This document shows positions 23,011-31,937 of a DNA stretch of 64,000 bases, piece by piece. How positions within the stretch are numbered: position 1 is the first letter of the stretch; each line of letters starts with the position of its first letter. Source of the DNA: Alphaproteobacteria bacterium (GTDB lineage: Bacteria; Pseudomonadota; Alphaproteobacteria; UBA8366); assembly GCA_009377445.1 (NCBI GenBank), contig WHUA01000018.1, positions 1 to 64,000 on the forward strand, in the 5' to 3' direction. Position numbers and translations under genes: made by a program. Under the pieces are notes generated by a model that made no database searches, was not told the DNA's origin, and saw nothing but the letters and a program-made list of their open reading frames with translations.

Positions 23011-24102
23011 ATGGCATCGGGCGCAGGCGCGGTTGGCGTCACCATCGAGGATCTCAACCTGTCCTTTGGCAGCACAGCGGTCCTGAAGGGAATAGGGCTC
23101 CATATAGAGCCCGGCGAGCTGTTCACGTTTCTCGGTCCCTCGGGGTCGGGTAAATCGACATTGCTGCGCGCCATCGCCGGGTTCGGCCCGGAGCCCGACG
23201 GCAAGATCCTGATCGGCGCCGACGACGTGACGCATTTGCCGCCGTGGCAGCGCCATGTCGGCATGGTGTTTCAATCCTATGCATTGTGGCCGCACATGAC
23301 GGTGCGCAGCAATGTCGCCTTCGGGCTCGAAGAGCGCAAGGCGCCGGCCAGGGAGATAGGCGACCGTGTCGACCGGGCCCTCGACCTGGTCGGCTTGCTG
23401 AGCTACGCCGACCGGCGCCCGTCCCAGCTTTCGGGCGGGCAGCAGCAGCGCGTCGCATTGGCCCGGACAATCGTCGTCGAGCCTCGCGTGCTGCTTCTGG
23501 ACGAGCCGCTCTCGAACCTGGATGCAAATCTGCGGGTCGAAATGCGCCGCGAGATACTGGGGCTTCAGCGCAAGCTCTCCTTGACGACGATCTTCGTCAC
23601 GCACGACCAGGAAGAAGCTAACACCATTTCGGACCGTATCGCCGTATTGGACGAAGGCGTGATCCAGCAGGTGGGCTCGCCGATGCAGCTCTACGACGAG
23701 CCGTCCAACCGTTTCGTCGCGAATTTCCTGGGAACGGCAAACCTGATCGACGGCGATCTGCGCGAGATCGGCGGCAAGGCGGTATTCACGGCGGCCGACG
23801 GCCTCAGCTTTCCCGTAGAAGGAGCGGCCGGCGGCGCGACGCGCGGTTGCACGGCGATGGTCCGGCCCCAGAGCCTCCGCATCGCGGCTGGGCGCGCGCC
23901 GGAGCGGGGTGGGTTCGTGGCGCTGTCCGGCAATGTCGAGCACCGCGAGTTCCTGGGCAGCGTGATCCGTTATTCGGTGCGCACAGGCGAGCACACGCTG
24001 TTGGTGGACGAGACGCATCAGGCCGGTCAGCCGCCCTTCGGCGTCGGCGACGCCGTCGTGCTCGGGCTGGAGAGCAGACAGGCGCGTATTCTCATCGAAT
24101 AG
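23011..24102 (+). CDS. ABC transporter ATP-binding protein (FbpC/PotA-like)
   Basis: 363 residues. Walker A GPSGSGKST (42-50), Q-loop Q88, signature LSGGQQQR (140-147), Walker B LLLDEP (161-166), D-loop and H-loop (FVTHDQEEA). The C-terminal ~110 residues form a TOBE-like domain (IDGDLREIGGKAVF; TAMVRPQSLRI). It powers the importer encoded by the two preceding genes. ATG 23011 follows AGGAGTATAGGA, just after the permease stop. Confidence 0.92.
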   Translation: MASGAGAVGVTIEDLNLSFGSTAVLKGIGLHIEPGELFTFLGPSGSGKSTLLRAIAGFGPEPDGKILIGADDVTHLPPWQRHVGMVFQSYALWPHMTVRSNVAFGLEERKAPAREIGDRVDRALDLVGLLSYADRRPSQLSGGQQQRVALARTIVVEPRVLLLDEPLSNLDANLRVEMRREILGLQRKLSLTTIFVTHDQEEANTISDRIAVLDEGVIQQVGSPMQLYDEPSNRFVANFLGTANLIDGDLREIGGKAVFTAADGLSFPVEGAAGGATRGCTAMVRPQSLRIAAGRAPERGGFVALSGNVEHREFLGSVIRYSVRTGEHTLLVDETHQAGQPPFGVGDAVVLGLESRQARILIE

Positions 24103-24210
24103 CAGGGCCGGCGCGGGCGATGCTCCGGCTCCATGCCCCGGCTCCATGCCCCGGTTCCATGCTTGACGGGCCGGGCGGGCGGGACTAAATCAGGCCCTCC
24201 GAACCCCTAT

Positions 24211-24288
24211 GGTGGCATTAGCTCAGGTGGTTAGAGCACCAGATTGTGGATCTGGGGGTCGCCGGTTCAAGTCCGGTATGCCACCCCA
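24211..24288 (+). tRNA. tRNA-His (anticodon GTG)
   Basis: A complete cloverleaf: G-1 at 24211, acceptor GTGGCAT (24212-24218) with ATGCCAC (24278-24284), C73 and encoded CCA (24286-24288). The D arm is GCTC/GAGC; the anticodon stem is CCAGA/TCTGG with loop TTGTGGA, giving anticodon GTG at 24246-24248; the T arm is GCCGG-TTCAAGT-CCGGT. The extra G-1 opposite C73 is the identity mark for histidyl-tRNA synthetase. Confidence 0.96.
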
Positions 24289-24294
24289 AATTCG

Positions 24295-24327
24295 AAGAGG
24301 TTAGCGGCGGTCCCGCTAACCTCTTTT
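24295..24327 (+). terminator. Rho-independent terminator of tRNA-His
   Basis: AAGAGGTTAGCGG (24295-24307) pairs with CCGCTAACCTCTT (24313-24325), loop CGGTC, ending in TTTT. The perfect 13-bp stem starts 7 bp after the CCA end. Confidence 0.88.
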
Positions 24328-24434
24328 CCATAACCGCACTCGCCCGAGCCTTCGTATCGACCACGGAGGTAGCGCCCGTGCCGCTTCCGGATGCGGCGTG
24401 GTTGCTGATATCCGGCTCGCGATGCTGCTGGGCC

Positions 24435-25724
24435 TCACGCGGCGGCGGCCGGCCGCGGCGCGCTGACGCGCCACGCCACGGCGAGCACGAAGCCGAAGGC
24501 GATCAGCAGCGCCATCGTATCGGCAGATGTGGCGAGCAGGGTTTCCAGGGATTCGCCGGCGTCGCGGCTGGTGACGAACGGATAGGGCAGCCCGGAGAGG
24601 ATCAAGACGAAGACCGCCGACAGCCACCAGACCCAGCGCGAAGACAGGGGGCGCACCGCTTCGACGGCAGCGGCCGCGGTAATCCACATCAGGGGAAAGT
24701 AGTAGAGCCATCCCAGCGGCGAGGCGAGCAGCATGAGCGGGATGGCGCCCGCAACGGCAAGATCCAGCCGTCTCTTCGGATCCCCGACCCTCCTGATCCC
24801 AGCGACGAGCACAGTATACATCAAGGCCGCAATGGCGACCGAGATCGGCTTCGCGAGCCGGGGATAGTCGAGCCAGCCCGGTATGTCGCCGCCGCCGAGA
24901 AGGATCGAAAGCGGCGCCATCAGCGATGCATTCCAGCCGTACGCATACCAATCTACCTGCTGCAACGCCGACAGAAAGCTGAGATATGACCCTGGGCCTG
25001 CCGTCACGGCGCCGAGTAGCGTAAGCGCTGCAAATGTTCCGGCATACCATCCCAACAGGCGCCAGCGGCCCAGCCATGGCAGCATCAGCAGGAAGACGCC
25101 GGTGAACGGTTTCATGGCGAGGGCGATGCCCAACAGCGCCCCAGCCAGCCGGTCGTCCCCCCGGCGGGCGGCCAGCCATGCGCCGCACAGGACCAGCAGC
25201 AGAAGCTGGCCGAGCTGCCCGAGCGACAGGCCCGCCAAGGTCGGGAAGTGCAAGAACATGAAAAATGCCAGAAGACCCGAAACCGCCCAGCGATCGAACG
25301 GAGACAGGCCGTGCGACGTGGCGAGCTGGTTGCCGAGGAGCGCGGCCGACGCCAGGACCAAGCCGATGGAGAGGATAGTCCACGCCGTCATGCCGGCCGC
25401 GACGCTGCCCAGGCTGAAGGGCCAGAAGAGAAGCGCGACGACGGGCATGTTGAGATTCGGATGAAGATACTCTTGCTCGAATTCGATTTCCGCCGGGAGA
25501 GGGCCGAAGTGATCCATCGGCACCTCCAGGTAAATATCGGCGCCCGAACGGAGCGATTGGGCCGAGACATAGAACTTGGAGAAATCATGCGACCAGGGCT
25601 TGTCGGCTCGGATTGCGATCACGTTCGCGTAGACGCCGAGAACGGCGCAGATCAGAGAGACGATGCCGATCGATATGAGCGCCCTGCGCAGAATCAACGG
25701 GCCGTGCTCCATTCTGCGGCACAT
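24435..25724 (-). CDS. Polytopic GT-C glycosyltransferase-like protein (DUF2029/GT87 type)
   Basis: 429 residues from ATG 25724; M at 25712 is an alternative, and no good ribosome site marks either. About ten hydrophobic helices. After the first helix comes SHDFSKFYVSAQSLRSGADI then Y, the conserved first loop of GT87/DUF2029 polyprenol-phosphate-dependent mannosyl- or arabinosyltransferases, where the Asp is catalytic; 'HPNLNMPVVALLFWPF' is also typical. Likely transfers a sugar outside the membrane onto a lipid or glycan. It stands alone between tRNA-His and the TAXI gene. Confidence 0.75.
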   Translation of the reverse strand: MCRRMEHGPLILRRALISIGIVSLICAVLGVYANVIAIRADKPWSHDFSKFYVSAQSLRSGADIYLEVPMDHFGPLPAEIEFEQEYLHPNLNMPVVALLFWPFSLGSVAAGMTAWTILSIGLVLASAALLGNQLATSHGLSPFDRWAVSGLLAFFMFLHFPTLAGLSLGQLGQLLLLVLCGAWLAARRGDDRLAGALLGIALAMKPFTGVFLLMLPWLGRWRLLGWYAGTFAALTLLGAVTAGPGSYLSFLSALQQVDWYAYGWNASLMAPLSILLGGGDIPGWLDYPRLAKPISVAIAALMYTVLVAGIRRVGDPKRRLDLAVAGAIPLMLLASPLGWLYYFPLMWITAAAAVEAVRPLSSRWVWWLSAVFVLILSGLPYPFVTSRDAGESLETLLATSADTMALLIAFGFVLAVAWRVSAPRPAAAA

Positions 25725-25972
25725 AAAAACCCGACGATCGCCGGACTGCGGTCCAATCGGCCCGATTGGAGAAGAATGGCGTTGCTTCGGATGAGCGCAG
25801 ACGAACAGTGGTGCGTCGTGTCGAACAAAGGAATGACCAGAAATGGACCCGCCGGCGCAATGTAGTTGATTCGGCGGGGTCAAGTCTACACCCGCGAGAT
25901 CGATGTCCCGGACCCTTTGCCCGCGTGTCGGGCCGTCCGTTTTTGCTCAGATATACTTGCGACGCCGGAAAT

Positions 25973-27460
25973 CTATTTGCGCGCCGCCGGCCGGCCGGAG
26001 GCATAATACTCCAATGCTCCTGCGTGGAAGGGAAGGCCCGCGGCGTCCGGCGCCGTCTTTGGCGAGATCATCGCGCCATGCAGGCTGCCTGCCCGCACGA
26101 AATCGGTCGCGAACAATACGTCGAGCATATTTCTCACCTCGGAGCCGGTCGATCGCGTGTCCGCCATGAGGACGGCCGGAACCACGACGGTCGCAACGGC
26201 ATCCTCCTGGCCGGCATAGCTGCGCGCCGGAATCGCGCCCCGGCGATAGGCTCGGCCGGCGCCCGCGAGTTGCGAAAGCACGCTGTCCGGAACGGGCAGG
26301 AAACGGAGCGGCGATGCCGAGAACGCGCTCAGCAGCTCGTTGGCGGGCGCGCCGATCGTATGCATGACCGCGTCGATCTTTCCTGAGCGCAGATCCGCCA
26401 GTAGGTCTCTCAGGTCGCCTGCGACCAGTGTCGTGCCCTGCATCGCTCCGGCGGCGGTCAGTATGTCGAGCGCATTGCGCCGTGCGCCGGAACCGTCGCG
26501 GCCGGCGCCGATACGCTTCCCGCCGAGGTCGCGCAGCGCCATCGCAGGCGAATCCGCTCGCACGACGACGTGCACGCTTTCCGGATAGAGGGCGGCCAAC
26601 GCGCGCAGGGATTGGTTCGGCCCCTCCGCTGCGAACGGTTCCGTGCCGAGTGCGGCCGCCAGGGCCACGTCGGCTTGGGCGATGGCAATGTTTACCGAAC
26701 CCGCCCGCAACAGCCGCAGGTTTTCGACGCTGCCGTCGGTGACGAGATTCCGCACCGGCACTTTGGCCTTGGTCTCGGTCAGGGCCTCGGCGATGCGCCA
26801 GTATTCGCCGCTTGCCGGGCCGGACGCGATGGCCACGCCGTCGCGCACCCTGGCGAAGCGAGCCTGGATATTCAGGTGGGCGGCCGCGAGCTCCTCCTCG
26901 ACGATCGCCTTGCCGGTCGGGTTCGTGTCCATCGGCGCGGCGCCGAGCGCGACCCGGATCGCTTCGAGCAGCGTCTCGGCCCTGCCGCGCGGGACGGGGC
27001 TGCCCGCGACGGCCACGGCCGCCTGCGGCGCGAAGCCGTGCGGCGGCAGCAGGACGAACGCTCCGTCGCGCCGCTCGTAATCCGCGGAGCCGAAGGCGCG
27101 CAACTCGTCGCCCGCAAGATTGCCGCCCGGCCTCAGTCCGGCGATCCCACGCGGTCCGGCGCCGAGCAATGCAGCCAGCGCGGCGGCATTTGGCTGATCC
27201 CAGCCGCCGAAATCGAAATCGCGGGCAAGCTTCACCGACGCCTTGAAATAGATCACTTTGCGCTCGTATGGGCCCTCGGCGGCGGTAGCGGCGCTGCCTT
27301 GCCGGTCGATGCGCGTAAGCTCCAGCAGGCCGCGCTGGAAATCTTCGGCGACGCGGCGGCGCAAATCGCCGGCGAGCCTGTCCTGGTCCGGCGATTCGCC
27401 GCAGGCCGAAAGCATCCACGCCAATGCCAGGACGAGTATCCGGACGGCGCTATTCCTCAT
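25973..27460 (-). CDS. TAXI-type TRAP solute-binding lipoprotein with a large N-terminal extension
   Basis: 495 residues. Lipobox LSAC with C20, so a lipid-anchored exported protein. The TAXI-type binding domain starts only near residue 209 (VAIASGPASGEYWRIAEAL) and contains SVENLRLLRAGSVNIAIAQA and a GKIDAVMHT strand. The preceding ~190 residues are an extra domain not recognised. The start overlaps the GltS symporter stop by 4 bp (ATGA), so the two are coupled. TAXI proteins normally serve a TRAP permease, but none is nearby. It may deliver a glutamate-like acid to GltS. Confidence 0.75.
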   Translation of the reverse strand: MRNSAVRILVLALAWMLSACGESPDQDRLAGDLRRRVAEDFQRGLLELTRIDRQGSAATAAEGPYERKVIYFKASVKLARDFDFGGWDQPNAAALAALLGAGPRGIAGLRPGGNLAGDELRAFGSADYERRDGAFVLLPPHGFAPQAAVAVAGSPVPRGRAETLLEAIRVALGAAPMDTNPTGKAIVEEELAAAHLNIQARFARVRDGVAIASGPASGEYWRIAEALTETKAKVPVRNLVTDGSVENLRLLRAGSVNIAIAQADVALAAALGTEPFAAEGPNQSLRALAALYPESVHVVVRADSPAMALRDLGGKRIGAGRDGSGARRNALDILTAAGAMQGTTLVAGDLRDLLADLRSGKIDAVMHTIGAPANELLSAFSASPLRFLPVPDSVLSQLAGAGRAYRRGAIPARSYAGQEDAVATVVVPAVLMADTRSTGSEVRNMLDVLFATDFVRAGSLHGAMISPKTAPDAAGLPFHAGALEYYASGRPAARK

Positions 27461-28650
27461 AGCGCGAACCATGGCAGCGACAGGTATCCGGTCAGGATGA
27501 TGGCGTTGACCACGTCGATGAAGAACGCGCCGGTCAGGGGCACGATCAGGAACGCCTCGGGCGCCGGGCCGTAGCGCCGCGTCACGGCTTGCATGTTGGC
27601 GATCGCGGTTGCGGTCGCGCCCATCGCGAACCCGCACAGTCCGCCCGCGATCACCGCCGATTCGTAAGTCCGCCCCATCGCCGGGAACGAGACATAGACG
27701 GCGTAGATCACCATGAGCACGGTCTGGGCAAGGAGCAGGACGGCCAGCGGCCCCGCCAGCCCCGCCAGCTCCCACAGCCGCAGCGCCATCATGGTCATGG
27801 CGAGGAACAACGACAGGAGCACGGTTCCGGCCGCATCGATCATGGGCTGGTTGATGCGGACCAGGCCCAGCCGCGGCCCCACGTTGCGCAGGAAAATTCC
27901 GACGAACAGGCACCACAGGAAATCGGGGAGCGTGACCGGCCCGAGGTTGACGAGCTGGGCGATCGCCTGGCCGGCCACGAGGCAGATCGCGATCAGCCCG
28001 ATGGTCCACAGAAGGTCCGGCGCGCTTGCTGCCAAGCTTTCGGATGTGGCGGCATCGTCAGGCCCCGAATGCGATGGCACGGCCAATTTGTGCCCGCGAA
28101 TGAGATACTGCGCCACCGGCCCCCCGATGATGCCGCCGATCACGAGGCCGAATGTGGCGCTTGCCATGGTGATCTCCATGACACTGCGGATATTGTTGAC
28201 CTCCGCGAAGCGCTGCGCGTAGGCCGCGCCGGTGCCGGGGCCGCCGACGAGCGTCAGCGATCCGCCGATCAGCCCCATCAGGGGATGCAGGTCCAGCCCC
28301 CTCGACACGGCGATGCCGAGGACGTTCTGCACGGCGACGAACGGGGCGGCGACGAGGAGGAAGCGCACGAGCCGCGGCCCACCCTGCTTGAGCATCGCGA
28401 GGTCGGCGCTGAGCCCGATCGTGGCGAAGAACGCGAGCAGGAACGGCCCGCGCAAGGTCGGATCGAAGGTGATGGTGATATCGCCGGCTGCCAGAGCCAA
28501 GGTAAGAAGCGCGAACAGAATCCCACCGGTGATGGGTTCCGGAATGTTGTACCGCGCGAGTACGGGGACGATGCGGTTAAGCGCTGCGCCTGCAGCGAGC
28601 AGCAAGCACGCCGCGAGCAGAGTTTGCACCGTGTTGAGCGCGAGCGTCAT
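27457..28650 (-). CDS. gltS: Sodium/glutamate symporter (GltS family)
   Basis: 397 residues, about 11 hydrophobic helices in two inverted halves. Family motifs: 'GGSLTLVGGPGTGAAYAQ' with the GGxGT reentrant loop in the first half and GGLCGFAMGATATAIANMQA in the second. GltS carries glutamate with sodium. Here the gene is coupled to a TAXI-type binding lipoprotein (27460), which may change its affinity or substrate. ATG 28650 starts MTLALNTVQTL. Confidence 0.9.
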   Translation of the reverse strand: MTLALNTVQTLLAACLLLAAGAALNRIVPVLARYNIPEPITGGILFALLTLALAAGDITITFDPTLRGPFLLAFFATIGLSADLAMLKQGGPRLVRFLLVAAPFVAVQNVLGIAVSRGLDLHPLMGLIGGSLTLVGGPGTGAAYAQRFAEVNNIRSVMEITMASATFGLVIGGIIGGPVAQYLIRGHKLAVPSHSGPDDAATSESLAASAPDLLWTIGLIAICLVAGQAIAQLVNLGPVTLPDFLWCLFVGIFLRNVGPRLGLVRINQPMIDAAGTVLLSLFLAMTMMALRLWELAGLAGPLAVLLLAQTVLMVIYAVYVSFPAMGRTYESAVIAGGLCGFAMGATATAIANMQAVTRRYGPAPEAFLIVPLTGAFFIDVVNAIILTGYLSLPWFAL

Positions 28651-28794
28651 CCCCCGGACCGCGAACTTGGCGCAAGAATTGATCGATAGTACGGAGCGGC
28701 AGCCCTTCTTGCAAACCGCGCCGGATTGCTAGGATCGCGCCCGCCGGATAGATTCGTCCGCAACGCAAGAGCGGCGAAAGGTGGGCGAGGAAGA

Positions 28795-29661
28795 ATGCTG
28801 GCGATCGATCTAGCCAAGGACGAAGGCCGGAAGCCCCGGCTCCGGACTCAGCCCAGGACATGCGACACCCATTCGCATGTCTACGGCCCGCGCGATGAAT
28901 ATCCGCATATGGACGGGCGGGAGCCGCGCTTCGCGCCGGTCGATGTCTACATCGCGATGCTGGACCGGCTCGGCATCGAACGCTCGGTCATCGTTCAGCC
29001 GTCGCTCTACGGTATCGACAACCGGTGCACGCTCGACGCCATTGCCGCTATCGGCCAGAAGCGCGCCCGCGGCACCGCGGTGGTTACGCCCGACGCGACG
29101 AAGGCGGAGCTGCGCCGCCTCCACGAAGGCGGGATCAGGGGGATCCGGATATCGCATAACGGCGACGAGCTGTCGCCGGAGATCGCCGGCGACCTCGCCC
29201 GCATGATCGCGCCGTTCGGCTGGGTGCTGCAGGTCCAGGACAGCCGCAAGCGCTGGATCGCCGACGCCGCGGCTCATTTGTCGAATTTGCCGGTGCCGCT
29301 CATCTTCGACCATCTCGGCCGTACGCCGGCGGCGGAGGGGGCCGATGGCGCGGAGTTCAAGGCCATGGTCAAGCTGATGGAAACCGGCCGCGTCTGGGTG
29401 AAGATATCCGGCGTCTATTATTCGAGCCGGGCGAGCCATCCGGATTACGAAGACGCCGCGGAACGTATCCGCATCCTGGTCGGCGCCCGGCCGGACCGGA
29501 TTCTCTGGGCTCTCAACTGGCCCCATCCGGGCCTGCCCTTCGAGGGCGAAGCGGACAGCGCCGATTTTCTCGACCCGCTGCTCGACTGGGTTCCGGACGA
29601 AGCGGTGCGCAAGATGATTCTCGCCGATAACCCAGGCAAGCTCTACGGCTTCGACGATTGA
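28795..29661 (+). CDS. Amidohydrolase, LigI-like (2-pyrone-4,6-dicarboxylate lactonase group)
   Basis: 288 residues from ATG 28795, which follows GAGGAAG. TIM-barrel amidohydrolase of the COG3618 type: HxH motif H26/H28 (TCDTHSHVYGP), 'SVIVQPSLYGIDN', FDHLGR, then LWALNWPHPG and the terminal DNPGKLYGF. In many relatives the metal/base residue lies in a GTDWPH motif; here the Asp position is Asn (ALNWPH). It hydrolyses lactones of dicarboxylates or related acids. It sits upstream of tctBAC, so the imported tricarboxylate and this enzyme may belong to one pathway. Confidence 0.82.
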   Translation: MLAIDLAKDEGRKPRLRTQPRTCDTHSHVYGPRDEYPHMDGREPRFAPVDVYIAMLDRLGIERSVIVQPSLYGIDNRCTLDAIAAIGQKRARGTAVVTPDATKAELRRLHEGGIRGIRISHNGDELSPEIAGDLARMIAPFGWVLQVQDSRKRWIADAAAHLSNLPVPLIFDHLGRTPAAEGADGAEFKAMVKLMETGRVWVKISGVYYSSRASHPDYEDAAERIRILVGARPDRILWALNWPHPGLPFEGEADSADFLDPLLDWVPDEAVRKMILADNPGKLYGFDD

Positions 29662-29914
29662 GCGCCCGCTCATGCTCCCGGCGGCGATGTTTGCTTGTCC
29701 GCAGTGCCGGTTGTAAGCTCGCGCAGAACGATCTCACGGCAGATCATCCATCTCTAAGCGATCCGAAGGCCGTAAGCGGCGGCCGGATCATCAATATCGG
29801 GTGGGCTCGCTCGTCCCAGGACGCGCTTGCTCATCGGACGGGTCCGCAACGGCTCGATCCGTCCACACGACGGAACGTCTCCCGCCACACGCGCGGGCGG
29901 CGGAGGATGGGTGC

Positions 29915-30361
29915 GTGAGATTGAGGAACCAGAAGGATCTTTGTGCGGGGCTGCTGTTCATGGCGATCGGGGCGGTCGTCGTGTTCGTGGCCAGCGGATA
30001 CCCTATCGGGTCGGCCATGCGCATGGGCCCCGGGTATTTTCCCGTGCTGCTCGGCGGCATTCTCGTCGTGCTCGGCGCGGCCATCGGTGGACGCGCGCTC
30101 TGGACCGGCGACCCGGCGCCGCTGCCGCCGGTCCGGCTCCGCCCGCTGCTGCTGGTGACGTTGAGCATTCTCGTCTTTGCATTGATGCTGGAACGCTTCG
30201 GGCTCGTGCCGGCGATCGTCGCGACCGTGCTGGCGAGCTGTCTCGGCGGGCACGAATTCAGGTGGCGTGAAGTGGCGGTGCTCGCCGCGATCCTCGCGGC
30301 TGCGAGCGTGCTCATCTTCCATCTCGGGCTCGGCCTGCCGTTCACGCTCTGGAGCTGGTGA
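29915..30361 (+). CDS. tctB: Tripartite tricarboxylate transporter small subunit TctB
   Basis: 148 residues with four to five hydrophobic helices (about 10-27, 42-58, 76-92, 97-111, 120-137) and the TctB motif MGPGYFP (37-43) after the first helix. It is the small membrane subunit of the TTT importer, with TctA (channel) and TctC (binding protein). GTG 29915 is chosen because GGAGGA ends 7 bp upstream. The stop overlaps the tctA ATG by 1 bp (TGATG), so they are coupled. Confidence 0.87.
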   Translation: MRLRNQKDLCAGLLFMAIGAVVVFVASGYPIGSAMRMGPGYFPVLLGGILVVLGAAIGGRALWTGDPAPLPPVRLRPLLLVTLSILVFALMLERFGLVPAIVATVLASCLGGHEFRWREVAVLAAILAAASVLIFHLGLGLPFTLWSW

Positions 30362-31869
30362 TGGCGTTCTTCGACAACCTCGCGCTCGGCTTCGGGGTCG
30401 CGCTGACGGCGAGCCACCTTTTGTACTGCCTGCTCGGGGTGACGCTGGGATCGTTCATCGGCGTCCTGCCGGGGCTGGGACCGCTGGTGACGATAAGCAT
30501 GCTGTTGCCGATCACCTTCAACCTCGAGCCGACGTCGGCGCTCATCATGCTCGCCGGAATCTATTACGGCGCCAGCTACGGCGGCTCCACGACCGCGATC
30601 CTGGTCAACCTGCCCGGCGAGTCTTCGTCCGTCGTGACCTGCCTCGACGGTCACGCCATGGCCAAGCAGGGACGAGCGGGCCCGGCGCTTGCGATCGCCG
30701 CGCTCAGCTCTTTCTTCGCGGGCACGGTGGCGACCGCGCTCATCGCGCTGTTCGCGCCGCCGCTCGCCGGCTGGGCGCTGTCATTCGGGTCGCCCGAATA
30801 TTTTTCCTTGATGCTCGTGGGGCTGCTCACGGCGGCGGCGCTGGCGCACGGCTCGATGCTCAAGTCGATGGCGATGGTCGTTCTCGGCCTGGTGCTCGGC
30901 ACCATCGGGACGGACGTCAATTCCGGACTCTACAGGCTTACCTTCGGCGTCCCGGAGCTGAGCGACGGCCTCAGCTTCGTCGTGATCGCCATGGGTATGT
31001 TCGGAATCGCCGAGATCGTCGCCAATCTCGAGCAGGGCACGGCGCGCGAGGTTTTCACCGGCAAAGTCCGGAACCTTATGCCGTCGCGCAGGGACATCGC
31101 CGATTCCTGGCGCGCGGTCCTGCGGGGCACCGGGATCGGCTCCTTCCTCGGCATTCTGCCGGGCGCGGGGACGACCATAAGCTCCTTTCTCGCCTATGCC
31201 ATGGAAAAGCGGTTCGCCCGCGATCCCTCCCGCTTCGGCACAGGGGCGATCGAAGGCGTGGCGGCGCCGGAAGCGGCAAACAACGCAGCGGCTCAGACCG
31301 CCTTCATTCCGACGCTGACGCTCGGCATTCCGGGCAGCGGAACCATGGCGCTGGTGCTGGGGGCGCTGACGATCTACGGGATCGATCCGGGACCGCGCGT
31401 GATGACGAGCCACCCCGATCTCTTCTGGGGCCTGGTCGTCAGCATGTGGATCGGCAATCTCATGCTCGTCATCCTCAACCTTCCCTTGATCGGGATCTGG
31501 GTACGGATGCTGAGGGTTCCATACCGGCTGCTCTACCCGTCCATCGTGGTGCTGTGTTGCGTCGGCGTGTACACGCTCGCCTTCAGCTACCTGGACGTCG
31601 TCTTCATGGCCGTCTCCGGCGTCGCAGGCTACGTGCTCGTCAAGCTGGAGTGCGAGCCGGCGCCGCTTCTGCTCGGTTTCGTGCTGGGGCCGATGATGGA
31701 AGAGAACCTGCGGCGCAGCATGGTGCTTTCGCGCGGCGATCCATCGATCTTCGTGACGCAGCCGATCAGCCTCGGCCTGCTGGTATTCGCAGCGATTCTC
31801 CTTGCGCTGCTGGTGGTGCCGGCGATTCGCGATAAACGTGCGGCAGCCGTTTCAGAAGGAGAGCACTAG
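30361..31869 (+). CDS. tctA: Tripartite tricarboxylate transporter large subunit TctA
   Basis: 502 residues with 11-12 hydrophobic helices. TctA signatures: 'GSFIGVLPGLGPLVTISMLLP', 'YYGASYGGSTTAILVNLPGE', and a matching second half 'GILPGAGTTISSFLAYAMEKR', plus QTAFIPTLTLGIPGSGTMAL. It forms the sodium-driven channel of the TTT system for citrate-like acids. Translationally coupled to tctB; tctC follows after 68 bp. Confidence 0.93.
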   Translation: MAFFDNLALGFGVALTASHLLYCLLGVTLGSFIGVLPGLGPLVTISMLLPITFNLEPTSALIMLAGIYYGASYGGSTTAILVNLPGESSSVVTCLDGHAMAKQGRAGPALAIAALSSFFAGTVATALIALFAPPLAGWALSFGSPEYFSLMLVGLLTAAALAHGSMLKSMAMVVLGLVLGTIGTDVNSGLYRLTFGVPELSDGLSFVVIAMGMFGIAEIVANLEQGTAREVFTGKVRNLMPSRRDIADSWRAVLRGTGIGSFLGILPGAGTTISSFLAYAMEKRFARDPSRFGTGAIEGVAAPEAANNAAAQTAFIPTLTLGIPGSGTMALVLGALTIYGIDPGPRVMTSHPDLFWGLVVSMWIGNLMLVILNLPLIGIWVRMLRVPYRLLYPSIVVLCCVGVYTLAFSYLDVVFMAVSGVAGYVLVKLECEPAPLLLGFVLGPMMEENLRRSMVLSRGDPSIFVTQPISLGLLVFAAILLALLVVPAIRDKRAAAVSEGEH

Positions 31870-31937
31870 AAGAACAGGGCGGCCGGGAACTGCCGTTTCC
31901 CGCCGGCGAAGTACAACAACAAGACTGGAGGCAAGAG

